Origin: Gliomastix tumulicola
Lineage: Eukaryota > Ascomycota > Sordariomycetes > Hypocreales > Bionectriaceae
Length of the DNA: 64,000 nucleotides
Direction of reading: 5' to 3'
Assembly (NCBI GenBank): GCA_001599755.1
Contig: BCHX01000002.1
Coordinates: 4,074,330 to 4,138,329, forward strand
Shown here piece by piece: positions 22,615 to 33,970 of the stretch. A program made the position numbers and the translations under genes. Below the pieces are notes generated by a model. That model ran no database searches. It saw only the letters and a list, made by a program, of their open reading frames with translations, and was not told the DNA's origin. The number at the start of each line of letters is the position of its first letter. Position 1 is the stretch's first letter.

Positions 22615-23378
22615 AGAGTTTCGCCCCAGCATTAGAGATACCCCGATCAGCGAGCTTACGAGCGGCTGAGCTGAGGTTTTTGAAGACCTCATATTTTCTT
22701 TGTTTAGCTTAACTACATTTATAGTATATATTGACGACGTTATGGAATTTTTGGCACGTACATTCACAGTTTGCGAAGTATCACTTATATGTCAACGCTC
22801 AAGATTTTTACAAAAAATATGACAGTTTTCAAGTCTCTAACAATCGCGTACATTGTGATATGCCCTGTTTCTACGGCATAGTGGCTGTTTGAATCGGCTG
22901 GTAACAGAAGCAGTTGTTCCAGAGGAGAAAATGAGGCAACGGAGCGGCACAGTTCCAATAGATGACTAGCGATTCTGTCGAGCTCGAGACGCTTCGTCGA
23001 AGACAAGAATGATGTTGATGTTTACTGATGCTTGAACTACCGCTTGAATACCCAACGTCTAACATCTAAGGTAGGTGTATTGGAAAGCCCTCGAGCTCGC
23101 GGGCAGCTGTGGTGCAGGGCAACCAGGGCAAGTGACGAAGCTGGTGAGAGACGAGTTGGGCGTATAATAGGGTAGACCTGCCTCGTGATGTCCTACGGCA
23201 TCGCCTCCTTTTAGTGAGGACCGCTGACGGGTAAATCTAAGCTTCCCTCTCGTTTGCCCTCATGACCCCTCAATATCGGCCTCGTTATTCCTAGAGCTCA
23301 GATATTCGAGCTTCTTCGTAGAACATCCCATACAAGGCCCATATTTCGTCGTCATTAAGTCATGATTCCCAGGCTCGC
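22615..23378. other. convergent 3' region
   Basis: These 764 bases, AT-rich just after 22680, lie between two convergent genes. No gene is visible. Confidence 0.5.
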
Positions 23379-24736
23379 TCACTTGGACGAGAACTCAACC
23401 CTGTACTGCATCGTCTTCTGGATCCCGCCTTGAGGAGCCGCGTCAAAAGACCGCCGCGCCGCCTCGCTGAGCATGATCTCCTCGTCGCTGCCCTCGAGAG
23501 ACTCGGTCCGCTTCACCGTCGTCATGTGCATCGTGTGCGGCGCCCGCCCGTCCAGCTCCAGCCAGTCCAGGTTGTCGCGCAGCTGGCTGCCTTGGCACCC
23601 CGTGTAATTCGACCTCGAGCCGTACGTCCCACTTGTTGTTGCTGTCTCCGACTTTCTTCCATCCAGACCTGCAGAGCTCTTGCCGGTGGCCCTGGACATG
23701 AAGCTGGGGAAGAACTGCACGAGGAACGGCCGGATCATCGGCAGACACGCGCACATAACGGCGACATTCGGCTCAATGATTGTCCACATCGTAGAGAAGT
23801 TCTCATAGGTGATGTCGCTCATGGACAGGTCCTCGATGGTCGTGACCCGCAGCACCGACGTGATGAGCACGAACCCGCCCAGGGCGAAGACGGCCGCGAG
23901 CGCGAGCTTCTGCCTCAACGGGATGTGCAGCCGGTAGACGAGGTACATGGGCAGCAGGAGGATGACGACGTCGGTCGCGATGGAGAAGCCCGCGTTGGCG
24001 TACCAGAAGCGGATGTTGTCGATGCAGGTGCCCGGGACGGTCTTGTCGAAGGCGCGGACGAGGGGCGTACACTGCCAGATGGTGGCGGCGACGGAGGCGA
24101 CGCAGTAGGCGAGGACGGAGGCCAGGAGGAAGTGGCAGGCGTACTTGAACCAGCGGACCTCGCTGAAGATGCGGAGGTAGAGGAGGAGGATGGAGGCCTT
24201 GGTGAGGTTGATGGAGGCTTTATAGGTGATCTGGCAGATGTAGAAGTACTGTAGGGGGGGGGGGGGGGGGGGGTTGTCGTGTTAGCAGCGAAATATCTGT
24301 GATGAGAGAGGAAGATATACCTTCATCGCCTCGTAACGGTCAGCCGGGTCTATCAAGGCGAAGTGGCGACCGAAGCCATAGTAGCATGCTAGAGGCGGTG
24401 AGCTTTCCTGTGATCCATTGAAATGTGCCGATGATGAAGATAATGAGAGAGTACTTACAAGTAACCATGAGTGCGCTGGAGGCTAGACAAAACAGCTATC
24501 CCGGGAATGTCAGTCGTCTTCTTCTGAGGACCATCGTTCAGGTTGTCAAGGGCCTCGAGACTCACCAACGCCGCGATGCACGTGTAGTCATCGGATCCCA
24601 GCCTGCTGTTCTTTCTCAACCTCGACCAGAGTCGCAAGCCCACCAGAACAGGGCAGATGACACCAAAAACGCCGACCGGGATGTATATCAGATGCGCTCG
24701 ATTGTCACTGGGATTCAGGTCCTGTTCTGGTTCCAT
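23379..24736 (-). CDS. PTH11/rhodopsin-type integral membrane receptor
   Basis: Four exons (24566-24736, 24459-24495, 24321-24388, 23379-24248) encode 381 aa; all junctions keep frame. The protein has seven predicted membrane helices, starting with AHLIYIPVGVFGVICPVLVGL. It also shows marks of the fungal rhodopsin-like domain: SRLGSDDYTCIAAL, a YGFGRH block, WQCTPLVRAFDKTVPGTCID and the DVVILLLPMYLVYRL helix. The C-terminal 130 residues are a hydrophilic Ser/Thr-rich cytoplasmic tail. No CFEM domain is present. Such receptor-like proteins are numerous in filamentous ascomycetes and some sense host or surface cues; the ligand here is unknown. Exon 2 is only 37 nt. Intron 3 carries a C20 run directly before its acceptor. 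Confidence 0.86.
24254..24273 (-). repeat. C20 homopolymer in intron 3 of the receptor gene
   Basis: Twenty consecutive G on the plus strand (C on the transcript) lie between a CTAAC branch-like site (complement of 24281-24285) and the TACAG acceptor. Confidence 0.9.
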
Positions 24737-26392
24737 CTTGGAGACAGAAAGGCGGCTGGTCGCTCATACCATGAACGGGACAAAGCGACGCTTTGATGAA
24801 CAAAAGGATGAAATCATGAGATGAAGAATGTGGCATGTAAAGTTCGTTCACTTTTTAGATCTAGTTGGGAAAGAAAGGCACTTTGTGTGCACTTTCCAGA
24901 GGCGAGTGCCAAGGACGAAGATGGCGTACGTTAATAGTCAGGGGCCCTGCGCGGAAAAGTCAAAGAATGTCATCACCTTCTCCTGCATAGCGACGGCTCG
25001 TTTATCGTCGTATAAAGAGCCCTAACTACTTCTTAATCTAGCATCAACTGAGATTTACGAGCCAAGGCTGTTGCATGCATGGCACTCCGCGCTCAGCTCT
25101 TGTTACATCGCCTGCCAGGGGTCTCGGAGGGAGTCATTGGGGGATATCGTGGGAGACTAGCCCGTCGGAGAGTGAGCGAGGTAGTATCGAGGGGAGCTCT
25201 TGATGGAATCTGAAGAGTTTTTTTTTTTTTGTTGCTCACTGGCGGGATGATCTTCCATGGCGCAAGGTCAGAGCGGGAGCTTGAAACTAGCTCTGTAGAT
25301 CGTCGTCGGCCAGTTTGTACAATTAGACTGGATCTGGATGGCCTTCCGCAGGACATGAAAGAATCGACGGTCGAGTTCCGAGCTGAGAATCCTTGTCTCG
25401 TATTAGAACTAGGCGGTGTGCGAAACCAGCCTTAAGGCCCTCCCGCGCGTTTCTCAATCTGAGATCCCTTCGTTTTTCGCCATTTGGTAGTTTCCCAAGC
25501 GTGTCTTAAACGCCATGAGCTCGGAACTGTCCCTCAAGTTGGCAGCTGAGTGACAGCGCAGACTGCCATGGCTACGCTTAGCTCACATCACGATATGCAG
25601 CTAGCCAATTCAGGATCGTGATACCTGGAAGCGCTTCAGGGGCTGTCACTCCTTCAATGTTGAACCAGGGTTCATCGCCAGTGAACCATGGAGGGCGGAT
25701 GACACTGGTGAGTCGTCATTGGTTCTGGAAGTTCTTCGAAGGGGCTTTGGATCTTTCGTCCGATAGTCTCGGCCGAGGGAGCCAAACGAATCTAAGAAAA
25801 GGAGCCGGGGCGGGTTGATCTGCAGAGCCAGCGACGGGAGGACTCGTTCTTCCGCGGAGCGATGGGCCGGCTGCGTCCTCCCGCGCACGCGTGGCTAATG
25901 GCTTGATAGCATTCCGCCTTAGTCTCGCGCCGCTGCTTCATGCACGCATTGAATTTAAGGATGAGGAATTGAGGATGTTGTGTGCTATCGAGGGCTGATT
26001 AATGGGTCAGAAGAGAGAAATGAGCTGGAGGTTGAAAGTGACGGGGCGTACATAGAATGTGACGCAAGGAGAGAATGACGGAGTTGTGATAAGCGGTGTT
26101 GTGATGATAAGAAGGAAGGTCTGCTGTCGGTTCGCATTATGTTGGTGGCAGCTCTTTCTTTTTGTCAGCGAACTCATCGTCGTTTTAGAGATAGGCACAG
26201 GTGGTAGACACAATAAAACAGCCGACCACACCTGTGAGCACTGCCTCGCTGCCTCGCTGCCTCGCCGTCCTTTGTGGCTGTACGGCTTTGCAACATGTAG
26301 ATGAACAAATTTGAAAATATTTCTCCCTCGCAGACTTCATCAATTCGTGGACTATTCTACAAAGGAAGAGGTCGTACAGAGCACATGGCCAA
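24737..26392. other. intergenic region, divergent promoters
   Basis: These 1656 bases separate the receptor (minus) and HET (plus) genes. They contain a T12 run near 25217 and a short GCCTCGCT repeat near 26242-26266. I see no gene. Confidence 0.45.
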
Positions 26393-28234
26393 ATGGCTTT
26401 CTCATACCCAGCTCTGATCGGATCCCGGGGCATCCGCCTGCTCAAGTTCACGGGTCTCGCTCAGGACGGAGCAACGCTCACCTTTTCACTCGAAAGTACC
26501 TCCTACCAGATCCCCGAAACCATCTTCATCGACAACCGACCGGTTCTCCAAACAACAACCGACGATGACGACAATAAACCCATATACCATGCTGTCTCCT
26601 ATGTTTGGGGGGTAACAGCCCACAAAGAGACCATCGTCTGCAATGACGCTCCCGTCGAGATCACGAAGAACCTCCACGAGGCCCTGGGGCAGCTCTGTCC
26701 CCAGTTTCCAGACCGAGTACTGTGGGTGGACAGTCTGTGCATCAACCAGGATGACGGCGATGAGAAAGCCGGGCAGGTCGCAATGATGGGTGAGGTCTTT
26801 GCCGCTGCGTGCAATGTGGTCTGCTGGCTAGGGCCGGCAGATGATATTCACCGGGCATACGAGAGAAAGCTTGCGGAGTCTGCAGGTACAGATGGCTCCC
26901 ACGCTCGGCCTGACTTCCAGCGCTCACTTGATGAGTTTCGGAAAGCTCGAGTTTGTCTCGACAACGGCGCAGAACACAGATGGTGCTCAGAACGCGACAG
27001 AGGTCTGCTCGACAATCGACGTGGAGGCAATATTGACCGGCATTGCACCGCAGCAACGGAGCGTCTAGCTTTCCATGAGACGATCGATTCGATGAGGAAA
27101 AGCACCTGGTTCTCTCGAGTCTGGACATTTCAGGAGCTTATTCGTTCTGCCACAGCAGCGGTTCACATGGGACCGCATTTCCTCTCTTGGAATGACTTTG
27201 TCTTTGCGAACACCGAGCTCGAACTTGATCGACTGGACCCCCTGCGGAATATTCTTATGCTGGATCGCTTCATGACGAAATTTTTGATGGGTCATCGCTC
27301 GTTTGCGCAATGCCTGACAGCGATAAGGGACCGCGAGTCCTCGATTTATCACGACAAAGTGTTTGGAATCATGGGGCTGTTGAGAAACGCCTCGCTGTCC
27401 ACGCTCGGGGTCGAGTATAGCCTGTCCGTTGGCGAGCTAAACGCTGCTGTGACCCGTTTCCTTGTTCTAGAGGATCAAGGGCCGGGTCTTCTAAAGAACA
27501 CCCAACGCAGTGGGATCACGATACTACGCAGATCTGATAGTGTCGACTGGCTTTGGGGAGACAGAGACAGGCCTTCATGGAGTATTGACATCTGCGCGGA
27601 CGGCCCAAGCAACAAAGAGGCTTATATAAACTTGAGGAAACTTCCAGAGCTGTCCAGATCTGGGAGAAGTACCCTCAGCCTGCACGGCCTCGTGGTTGGG
27701 ACCCTCCAATCCGCACCCCCTTCCTGGTATTCCATGCCGTCAAGCCCGATGGTCGAAGAATTGCCTGACTGCATGCTCAGCGACATTAGCCCTGGAAGCC
27801 ACTGGGTGGCAATTACGGGTGGCGCAAGCTGGGCCGAGAGTATCCTCCCACTACACGTGTTTTACTATGGTCCGGGGTCTGAGCCTGTTATCCGCGCACG
27901 TTTCCACAACAGGGACGACCTGAGAAATGCCTCTAAAGACCCAGGCTCTCTCTACAGGGGACTCAAGGCACATCGGCTCCGAACGTGCGGATGCTCTAAG
28001 GAGGATCCTGACTTCTGGCGGGGAGACGGGCGGGTGCGCTGGGCGTGTCTGCTCGCCAATCCGAAGGGCCAGGTATCTCCTTCTCTTTTCGTGGTTGAAC
28101 AGTCGCCTGACCTTGGTTTCACCTTCAGGGGAAGGGTTGAGTTGACGAGCACATGGGAAAGCGAGGGGGTACGGGATGTCGATCAGGAGCACCGATTTCC
28201 GTTGATTCTAACCCCAATGGCCTTGAGAGGGTAA
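26393..28234 (+). CDS. HET-domain heterokaryon incompatibility protein
   Basis: One exon encodes 613 aa. The HET domain spans about residues 64-290 with its three blocks: YHAVSYVWG (65-73), LWVDSLCINQDD followed by EKAGQVAMMGEVFAAACNVVCWLG, and WFSRVWTFQEL. The rest has no clear domain. HET proteins can trigger growth arrest or cell death when incompatible strains fuse, and others may act in defence; some are silent in most strains. No NACHT, WD-repeat or patatin domain is attached, and no obvious partner gene lies adjacent. The coding frame is intact. It converges on the UDP-glycosyltransferase gene with only 87 bases between stop codons. Confidence 0.9.
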   Translation: MAFSYPALIGSRGIRLLKFTGLAQDGATLTFSLESTSYQIPETIFIDNRPVLQTTTDDDDNKPIYHAVSYVWGVTAHKETIVCNDAPVEITKNLHEALGQLCPQFPDRVLWVDSLCINQDDGDEKAGQVAMMGEVFAAACNVVCWLGPADDIHRAYERKLAESAGTDGSHARPDFQRSLDEFRKARVCLDNGAEHRWCSERDRGLLDNRRGGNIDRHCTAATERLAFHETIDSMRKSTWFSRVWTFQELIRSATAAVHMGPHFLSWNDFVFANTELELDRLDPLRNILMLDRFMTKFLMGHRSFAQCLTAIRDRESSIYHDKVFGIMGLLRNASLSTLGVEYSLSVGELNAAVTRFLVLEDQGPGLLKNTQRSGITILRRSDSVDWLWGDRDRPSWSIDICADGPSNKEAYINLRKLPELSRSGRSTLSLHGLVVGTLQSAPPSWYSMPSSPMVEELPDCMLSDISPGSHWVAITGGASWAESILPLHVFYYGPGSEPVIRARFHNRDDLRNASKDPGSLYRGLKAHRLRTCGCSKEDPDFWRGDGRVRWACLLANPKGQVSPSLFVVEQSPDLGFTFRGRVELTSTWESEGVRDVDQEHRFPLILTPMALRG

Positions 28235-28321
28235 AGGATGAGAGCTATGGACTGTCTATTCGAAAATGGATTATGAACTGGTAGAGGAACGAGAAGCCCC
28301 TGCTCATCTCCGCTTACCCCT

Positions 28322-29719
28322 TTACAAAATCAGTTCCTTGACCTTGCGCTCAAACGCGGCCAGCGCATCAAGCCTCTCGTTCTCCGCCTTGAGCCCGACA
28401 GCCGCCTTCTTGAAGCGAAGATCCGCCAGCACCTGGTCGACGCCGTCCCGGACCTGTTCCACCGTGGGATGCTGCGTCTTGAGGTTGACGCCCAGGCCTG
28501 CCCACGCGGCGCGCATCGCGACCTCGAACTTCTCCTGCGCCTGGCCGGCGAGCACCATCGGCACGCCGTTGCGCACGGCGTGGCCGAACGAGCCGTACCC
28601 GGCGTTGGACACGAAGACGTCTGTGTGCTCGAGGACGACGTCGTAGGGGAAGTAGTCGATGACGCGGGCGTTGGCGGGCAGCGTTGTGTCCTCGGGGAGG
28701 CTGACACCGCGCATGCCGAGGGTGGCGACGACGAGGACATCGTCACGGCCGGCTAGGGCGTTGATAGTGGGGAGGATGAGCTCCGAGACGTCTGGGTTGG
28801 TTGTGCCCTGCGTGACGAAGACCACACGGGTGTTCTTGCCGTCCTTCTTGGCCTCGGTGACGTCGGACCACCAGGAGGGATACTCAAGGTCAGGGGGTGG
28901 GGGGCTTCCGGCTAAGACGCCGATGAACTCGATGGCCGAGGGCATGTCGGACCTCTCATAGTCCATGCTGGGGGAGCACAGCTGCACAATGGCATCGTGG
29001 GCGGTGTACCATGAGTTGAAGATGCCCTCCTCCCAGGCCCCCTCCATGTCCGTGGAGCCAACCTTCTCCATCCCTCCGACCCAGCAGTCGATGAGGACCT
29101 TGAGCGGTCCTTCGCGGAATAGCGTCAGCAGGGCGGCGTTCCTGAGCTTCCCAGAGGGCGTCGAGTCGGGTGGCATGCCCATAAAGATGGGCGCCGAGTC
29201 CACGCCATCGATGAGGAGAGGCGTGAGTCCAACACCAATGGACTTGGGCAGCTCGGCCCAGCCCGCGGGCAGCGGACGACCGTGCTTGTACGGGTACAGC
29301 CCCCAGTTGGGCACGTCCTCGACGAAGATGATCTGACGCTCCGGGTCGCGAGCACGAACTTGCACCATGGCCTCCTCGAGTTGTTGGATCTTGGTGGGCA
29401 TCGTGCCGATGAGCACGTGGCGGAACTCCTCCTTCAGCCGCTCGATGCCAAAGGGCAGCTTCGCAGACTCCATCAGGCCGGCGATGCTCACGGGCGTCAG
29501 CACCTCGTCCATGTCGATGTACTCGGCGCCGATGGACTCGATCTTGGCCTTGAACGTGGGCGAGGTGATGAAGACGACCTCGTAGCCCTTCTGCTTCATG
29601 TACGCGGCGAGGATGAAGACGGGGTTGAAGTGGCCGTCGGCGGGGACGGCGGTGAAGAGGAGGAGCGGCGCCTTCTTGCCGCTCCCGTTCTGGGCTGGTT
29701 TCGAGCCGTTGGTCGTCAT
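28322..29719 (-). CDS. UDP-glycosyltransferase, GT1 family (MGT-like)
   Basis: A single exon encodes 465 aa with the GT-B fold of family 1. The N-terminal half begins LLLFTAVPADGHFNP; His30 is in the position of the catalytic base. The C-terminal half has VVFVTQGT, NARVIDYFPYDVVLEHTDVF and the donor-site region VSNAGYGSFGHAVRNGVPMV. Where plant and bacterial enzymes often have His in HGG, this protein has Asn (SNAGYGS), as do many fungal relatives. No membrane segment or signal peptide is seen, so it is probably a soluble cytosolic enzyme that glucosylates a small lipophilic metabolite or xenobiotic; the acceptor is unknown. A TATA box lies about 100 bases upstream (29821-29829). Confidence 0.88.
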   Translation of the reverse strand: MTTNGSKPAQNGSGKKAPLLLFTAVPADGHFNPVFILAAYMKQKGYEVVFITSPTFKAKIESIGAEYIDMDEVLTPVSIAGLMESAKLPFGIERLKEEFRHVLIGTMPTKIQQLEEAMVQVRARDPERQIIFVEDVPNWGLYPYKHGRPLPAGWAELPKSIGVGLTPLLIDGVDSAPIFMGMPPDSTPSGKLRNAALLTLFREGPLKVLIDCWVGGMEKVGSTDMEGAWEEGIFNSWYTAHDAIVQLCSPSMDYERSDMPSAIEFIGVLAGSPPPPDLEYPSWWSDVTEAKKDGKNTRVVFVTQGTTNPDVSELILPTINALAGRDDVLVVATLGMRGVSLPEDTTLPANARVIDYFPYDVVLEHTDVFVSNAGYGSFGHAVRNGVPMVLAGQAQEKFEVAMRAAWAGLGVNLKTQHPTVEQVRDGVDQVLADLRFKKAAVGLKAENERLDALAAFERKVKELIL

Positions 29720-31696
29720 TGTCTGGTGTGTGATGGATCGATCTGATCGTGTTCTTCTTGCTTAGTGAGTGAGTTGCTTCTGAGTGACACCGGGTCGAAC
29801 TAGAGCGATCCACGGCTCTGTATTTATACCTGTCACCGCCCCATTGAACAGCCCGTCTGAGCTCACGATCTAGTGAGCGGCGTGAATATCTCTCATGGGT
29901 CTTTTGGCAAGACCCTTGAATGGCTTACTGTCTTTAGGTAGCTGGTGAGATAATAACTCCTTACCTACTTACTTATGCGCTAGGTATGTATACATGGCAC
30001 CGCCCGTCGCGAAAACTTGCCAGTCGTCGGCGAAAGCCCCTCGTAGCAGCAGCTATGGAGCCAACCGCGCGCGAGCCCGAACCGTGCAGCTTTCATAATC
30101 CCGGCATATAGAATTGTCATCATTCAAATGAGGCCCAGGTTCTGCTGTTCTGCATGAGCTTTGTCGTGCCGAAAGCGATGGGGAGTTGTCAACGCACGGG
30201 GTCGGGAACACGAAGCTGTGATTTGACCGCCTGGTGAGATCGTCAAACGGTTGGTTGAGTTTGTAGTGTGAGAGCTATAGGCAATAGTGAGAGCAAGTGG
30301 GCGGCACAGCCGGCAGACGTAAGCAGCGGATCAGCCCTACGCAACGGCCAAGCTTCTCGAAGAGGGACCGGCTGACGAATGGCATTGCCGTCTGTACGAA
30401 GACCCAGCGATAGCCCAGCGGCACAGGTCTTGACCCTTCTGACGACGGCATATTCGTCCGAAAAATTTCGGTAATCGCTGTTCGATGAGGCACTGGCCTG
30501 TTCAAGGTGGCAGGTTGGGGACTTTGTGATGAGTGGTGAGTATATTTAGCTGTTCTCTCTTTGCCCGTGATCTCGGAGGAGAACTGTTTGAGTAAAGTGG
30601 GCTCCAAGGGCTTCGTTTTTGGAGGCTTCAGAATATAGCTTAACGACTGTATTGATGTATTGAATCACACTGCATCTGAGAAGTTGTATGCATTGTGCTG
30701 TACTACTAGTAGTAGTAGAGTGTCGAGCGCAATTGAGTTTTGAGTTTCCAATCGCCGGTTTTTTTTCCGATCTTGGTGAAATCATGCCTCTAAGCCACTG
30801 TGGCGCATTTCTTGAACTTTGTTCGAGCCACGTTTTAAAGCTAAGGAGAGACCACAAGTGAGCTGTCGAGAGTGGCAGAAATTCTGGGGTTGATCAAAAG
30901 CCCAACTGCTGGTCATCCTTTCCATGTGATTGTTGATTAATGCAATACAACCCTACACAGACCTCATTGCAATGTACGCGAGGCAGCCATGTGGTTGGTG
31001 GCTTGATTGCTTGTCAAATTTAAGCTTAATGGCGGATGATTCAAGCCAAGACTGCCTGTGCCTAACCAGTAGGAAGAGTTCCCCAATTCTGGTTAAGGTG
31101 GCGGGAGCGGATGAACAGCCGGCAATTAGAGAGACAGAGGCAGAGGTGAGGTGAGGGGAAATGCCACTCTCAGCAGCAATGCTACATTACCTGCAGTCTT
31201 GGGATTAGCTGACCTCAGCGAAGCTCTCTAGTAGCAACGGCACTTCTAGGCAGACTCAAGCCAGTGGATGACGATCCCTGCGCCAAGCGCCAACGGCCTC
31301 CCAACGGCTTCCCACCAGCTGTAGCGTCGTTGCAGTTACATCTGCCGGATAGCTCAGATAGGCACTGGCATCGTTACATCAGGCACCTTTATCTACAGGC
31401 CAAGCTCCGGCAACTCCAATTGACAGACATCCGTCTCCGCACGAATTGGCCCTCTGCTGCGGGGTAGAAGCCAATTGAGGTTGCATTTCGACCACCAGAT
31501 GAAACAGAATCATGCAGGGCCAACGTCAACAAAGGGCGTTGCCGATCACGGCGAGGGCGGGCAGTCGGTCGGTCGGTGAATACTTAACACGCTGCAGGAC
31601 CCCCCGTCTGGTCGTGTGAGGGGATTCAATTCACCATTTCCCCGGATCTGAGCCTGCTGGAGGGAACAGGTACGTATCAATCGTATCATCATCATC
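29720..31696. other. intergenic region, divergent promoters
   Basis: These 1977 bases separate the UDP-glycosyltransferase and hexosaminidase genes. A 110-codon minus frame (30275-30607) has no recognisable features. I see no RNA gene. Confidence 0.45.
29821..29829 (-). promoter_or_regulatory. TATA box of UDP-glycosyltransferase gene
   Basis: The complement reads GTATAAATA and lies about 103 bases before the start codon at 29719. Confidence 0.55.
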
Positions 31697-33970
31697 ATGG
31701 TCGGCATCATAGGTCTGCTGCTGTGGGCGCCCGCCGTGGCCTCGGCCCTGCAGATCCTCCCTCCCGCAATCGAGTACCCGGACCAGACTCAGCTGTCGTC
31801 CGAGGACAACGCTGCGTGGTCGGTTGAGGCGAGCGCAAAGACCATCTACCTCGAGAGCGAGTTCGCCGAGGTCGCCGACACGGATGGCCTGACGCTGATC
31901 CCCCCGACGGGCGAGGCGTTTGCCTCCCTGTTCCAGGAGGACCTCTCCCTGCTCACGGGGTTCAACTGGACGCTCGAGATCGTCGACCGACTGCCCACGA
32001 ACGCGAGCGGCATCCTCCTCGGCGCCTTCACCGGCGACGCCTCCGACCTGACCTACGAGAACGGGACGCCGACCTCCGAGGGCTACGAGATCGACATCGG
32101 CACGCGCACCGTCTTCATCGGCGGCACGGGCGCCCGCGGCATGTGGTGGGGGACGCGCACGCTCCTCCAGATGATCCTCGTCGGCGAGGGCACGGTGGCC
32201 GCAGCCCGGGGCACCGACGCGCCCGCCGTGGCCACGCGGGGCTACATGGTCGACGCCGGGCGCAAGTGGTACACCAAGGCCTTCCTCAAGGAGATGTGCA
32301 GCTTCGCGTCCTTCTTCAAGATGAGCGAGTTCCACTACCACCTCAGCGACAACTACCCGCTCAACCGCGGGCGCAACGAGACGTGGCAGGACGTGTACTC
32401 GCACTTCTCGCTGCTGCCCGAGGACGAGTCGCTGCTGGGCATCATCCACGGGCGCGAGAACGAGACGCTGAGCCGCGACGACTACGCCGACCTGCAGGGC
32501 CACTGCGCCGCGAGGGGCATCACCGTGATCCCCGAGATCGAGGCCCCCGGTCACTGCCTGTACCTCACCAAGTGGAAGCCCGAGCTGGCGCTCCCCAAGA
32601 AGGACCTGCTCAACCTGACGCACCCGGACACGATCCCGACGGTGCAGCGCATCTGGGCCGAGTTCCTCCCCTGGTTCGAGACGAAGGAGGTGCACGTCGG
32701 CGCGGACGAGTACGACCCGGAGCTGGCCGACGACTACATCACCTTTGTCAACGAGATGAACGGCTTCGTCAACGAGACGGCCGGCAAGCGCATCCGCATC
32801 TGGGGCACGCACGAGCCGTCGGACACGCTCGTCATCGACAGCGACATCATCATCCAGCATTGGCAGTACGGGCAGTCGGACCCGCCGCAGGTCGTCGCCG
32901 ACGGCCACGAGATTGTCAACTCGGAGGACTGGTGGGCGTACATGGGGCTCAAGAACGACCACATGCCCATCCTGCCGGCCAAGTACCCGCAGTTCTTCAA
33001 CGAGTCGCGCGTGCTCAACTTTGGCGGCGTCGAGGGCTGGCAGTGGGCGCCCGCCGACTTCAACCCGTTCAACACGACCGAGGAGTGGCAGCTGAAAGAT
33101 GATGAGCCACTGAACAAGGGCGCCATCATCGCCGCGTGGAACGACAACGGGCCGGACGCGTCGACGCAGCTCGAGATGTACTACACGATGCGTCGGGGCA
33201 TTGGTCTCGTCGGCGCACGGGCGTGGTCTGGCCGTCGAGGTCCCAAGGTGGACGAGTCTTCAGTCGCGCCGAGCATCGACTTCTTCACGCCGCTCGCGCC
33301 GGGTCAGAACCTGGAGCGCATCGTCAAGAGTCAGGGCAGCGACAACGAGAACGCGCCTCTCGTCTCGTGGACGCGATCCGACAACGACGGCGACGAGGTG
33401 CACCTCGGCCACGGCAGCAAGGGCATGAACTACACCCTCAGCCTCTCCGCCACCGGCCCCTTCACCCTCTCGAGCGACGACAACAAGCTCTACCTCGACG
33501 CCGACGGCACCCTCACCTTCAACGAGGACGGCTACGAGTACCCGCTGCGCCAGGTCGCGCCGCAGGACGCCCTGGAGCTGGATCCCGGTCACCCCGGCCG
33601 CATCTGGGTCAACGTGTCGAGCGCGACGCACGAGCCCGTGCACGTGTCGACGCCCGCGAACATCACGATCGCGACGGACGTGCTGCACGGCGCGGTCGCC
33701 TGGATCGACGGCGAGTTCGCGGGCCGCTTCGAGGTGTTCGTGTACGGCGGGCGCAACACGCAGTTCAGCTGGAGCCAGATGGCGTTTGTGGCGCCGCTGG
33801 AGCACGTCGAGGGCGACGGGCTGCAGAGCCTGAGCGTCACGGGGACGGCGGACTTTGGGGGGGACAAGCCGCCGACGGTGCCTCCTCCGGGGAGCGATGC
33901 GGGGAGGAGGAGTGTGTCGGTTGGGATGGCAGTTGCCGTGGCGGTTATGGCAGCGGTCTCGTTGCTTTGA
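31697..33970 (+). CDS. GH20 beta-N-acetylhexosaminidase-like, GPI-anchored
   Basis: One exon encodes 757 aa. Residues 1-17 form a signal peptide (MVGIIGLLLWAPAVASA). The GH20 N-terminal alpha/beta domain covers about 20-175, and the (beta/alpha)8 barrel starts at ATRGYMVDAGRKWYT. Asp337-Glu338 in HVGADEYDPE match the catalytic Asp-Glu pair of substrate-assisted GH20 enzymes. Many N-glycosylation sequons (NET, NLT, NTT) are present. The C-terminus after about residue 630 is a beta-rich extension. It then ends in a Pro/Gly linker, a short basic stretch (AGRRS) and a hydrophobic tail (VGMAVAVAVMAAVSLL), the pattern of a GPI signal. It probably acts on the cell surface on GlcNAc- or GalNAc-containing glycans; the exact substrate is unknown. 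The sequence is very GC-rich, which produces long antisense frames. Confidence 0.9.
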   Translation: MVGIIGLLLWAPAVASALQILPPAIEYPDQTQLSSEDNAAWSVEASAKTIYLESEFAEVADTDGLTLIPPTGEAFASLFQEDLSLLTGFNWTLEIVDRLPTNASGILLGAFTGDASDLTYENGTPTSEGYEIDIGTRTVFIGGTGARGMWWGTRTLLQMILVGEGTVAAARGTDAPAVATRGYMVDAGRKWYTKAFLKEMCSFASFFKMSEFHYHLSDNYPLNRGRNETWQDVYSHFSLLPEDESLLGIIHGRENETLSRDDYADLQGHCAARGITVIPEIEAPGHCLYLTKWKPELALPKKDLLNLTHPDTIPTVQRIWAEFLPWFETKEVHVGADEYDPELADDYITFVNEMNGFVNETAGKRIRIWGTHEPSDTLVIDSDIIIQHWQYGQSDPPQVVADGHEIVNSEDWWAYMGLKNDHMPILPAKYPQFFNESRVLNFGGVEGWQWAPADFNPFNTTEEWQLKDDEPLNKGAIIAAWNDNGPDASTQLEMYYTMRRGIGLVGARAWSGRRGPKVDESSVAPSIDFFTPLAPGQNLERIVKSQGSDNENAPLVSWTRSDNDGDEVHLGHGSKGMNYTLSLSATGPFTLSSDDNKLYLDADGTLTFNEDGYEYPLRQVAPQDALELDPGHPGRIWVNVSSATHEPVHVSTPANITIATDVLHGAVAWIDGEFAGRFEVFVYGGRNTQFSWSQMAFVAPLEHVEGDGLQSLSVTGTADFGGDKPPTVPPPGSDAGRRSVSVGMAVAVAVMAAVSLL

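Noticed and set aside
21343..22767. 474-codon minus-strand open frame opposite the Caps_synth gene
   Set aside because: Antisense shadow caused by strong codon bias in the sense gene; no recognisable protein motif.
26393..29719. HET and UDP-glycosyltransferase as a linked incompatibility or biosynthetic module
   Set aside because: They are only convergent neighbours; no backbone synthase, regulator or transporter lies next to them to support a cluster.
31631..32962. 443-codon minus-strand open frame opposite the GH20 gene
   Set aside because: It shadows a conserved GH20 catalytic domain; composition is typical of antisense GC-rich coding DNA and no domain is visible.
1076..33970. GlcNAc-induced protein and GH20 hexosaminidase as a GlcNAc-use cluster
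   Set aside because: They are about 30 kb apart with many unrelated genes between, and no GlcNAc kinase, deaminase or deacetylase is present.
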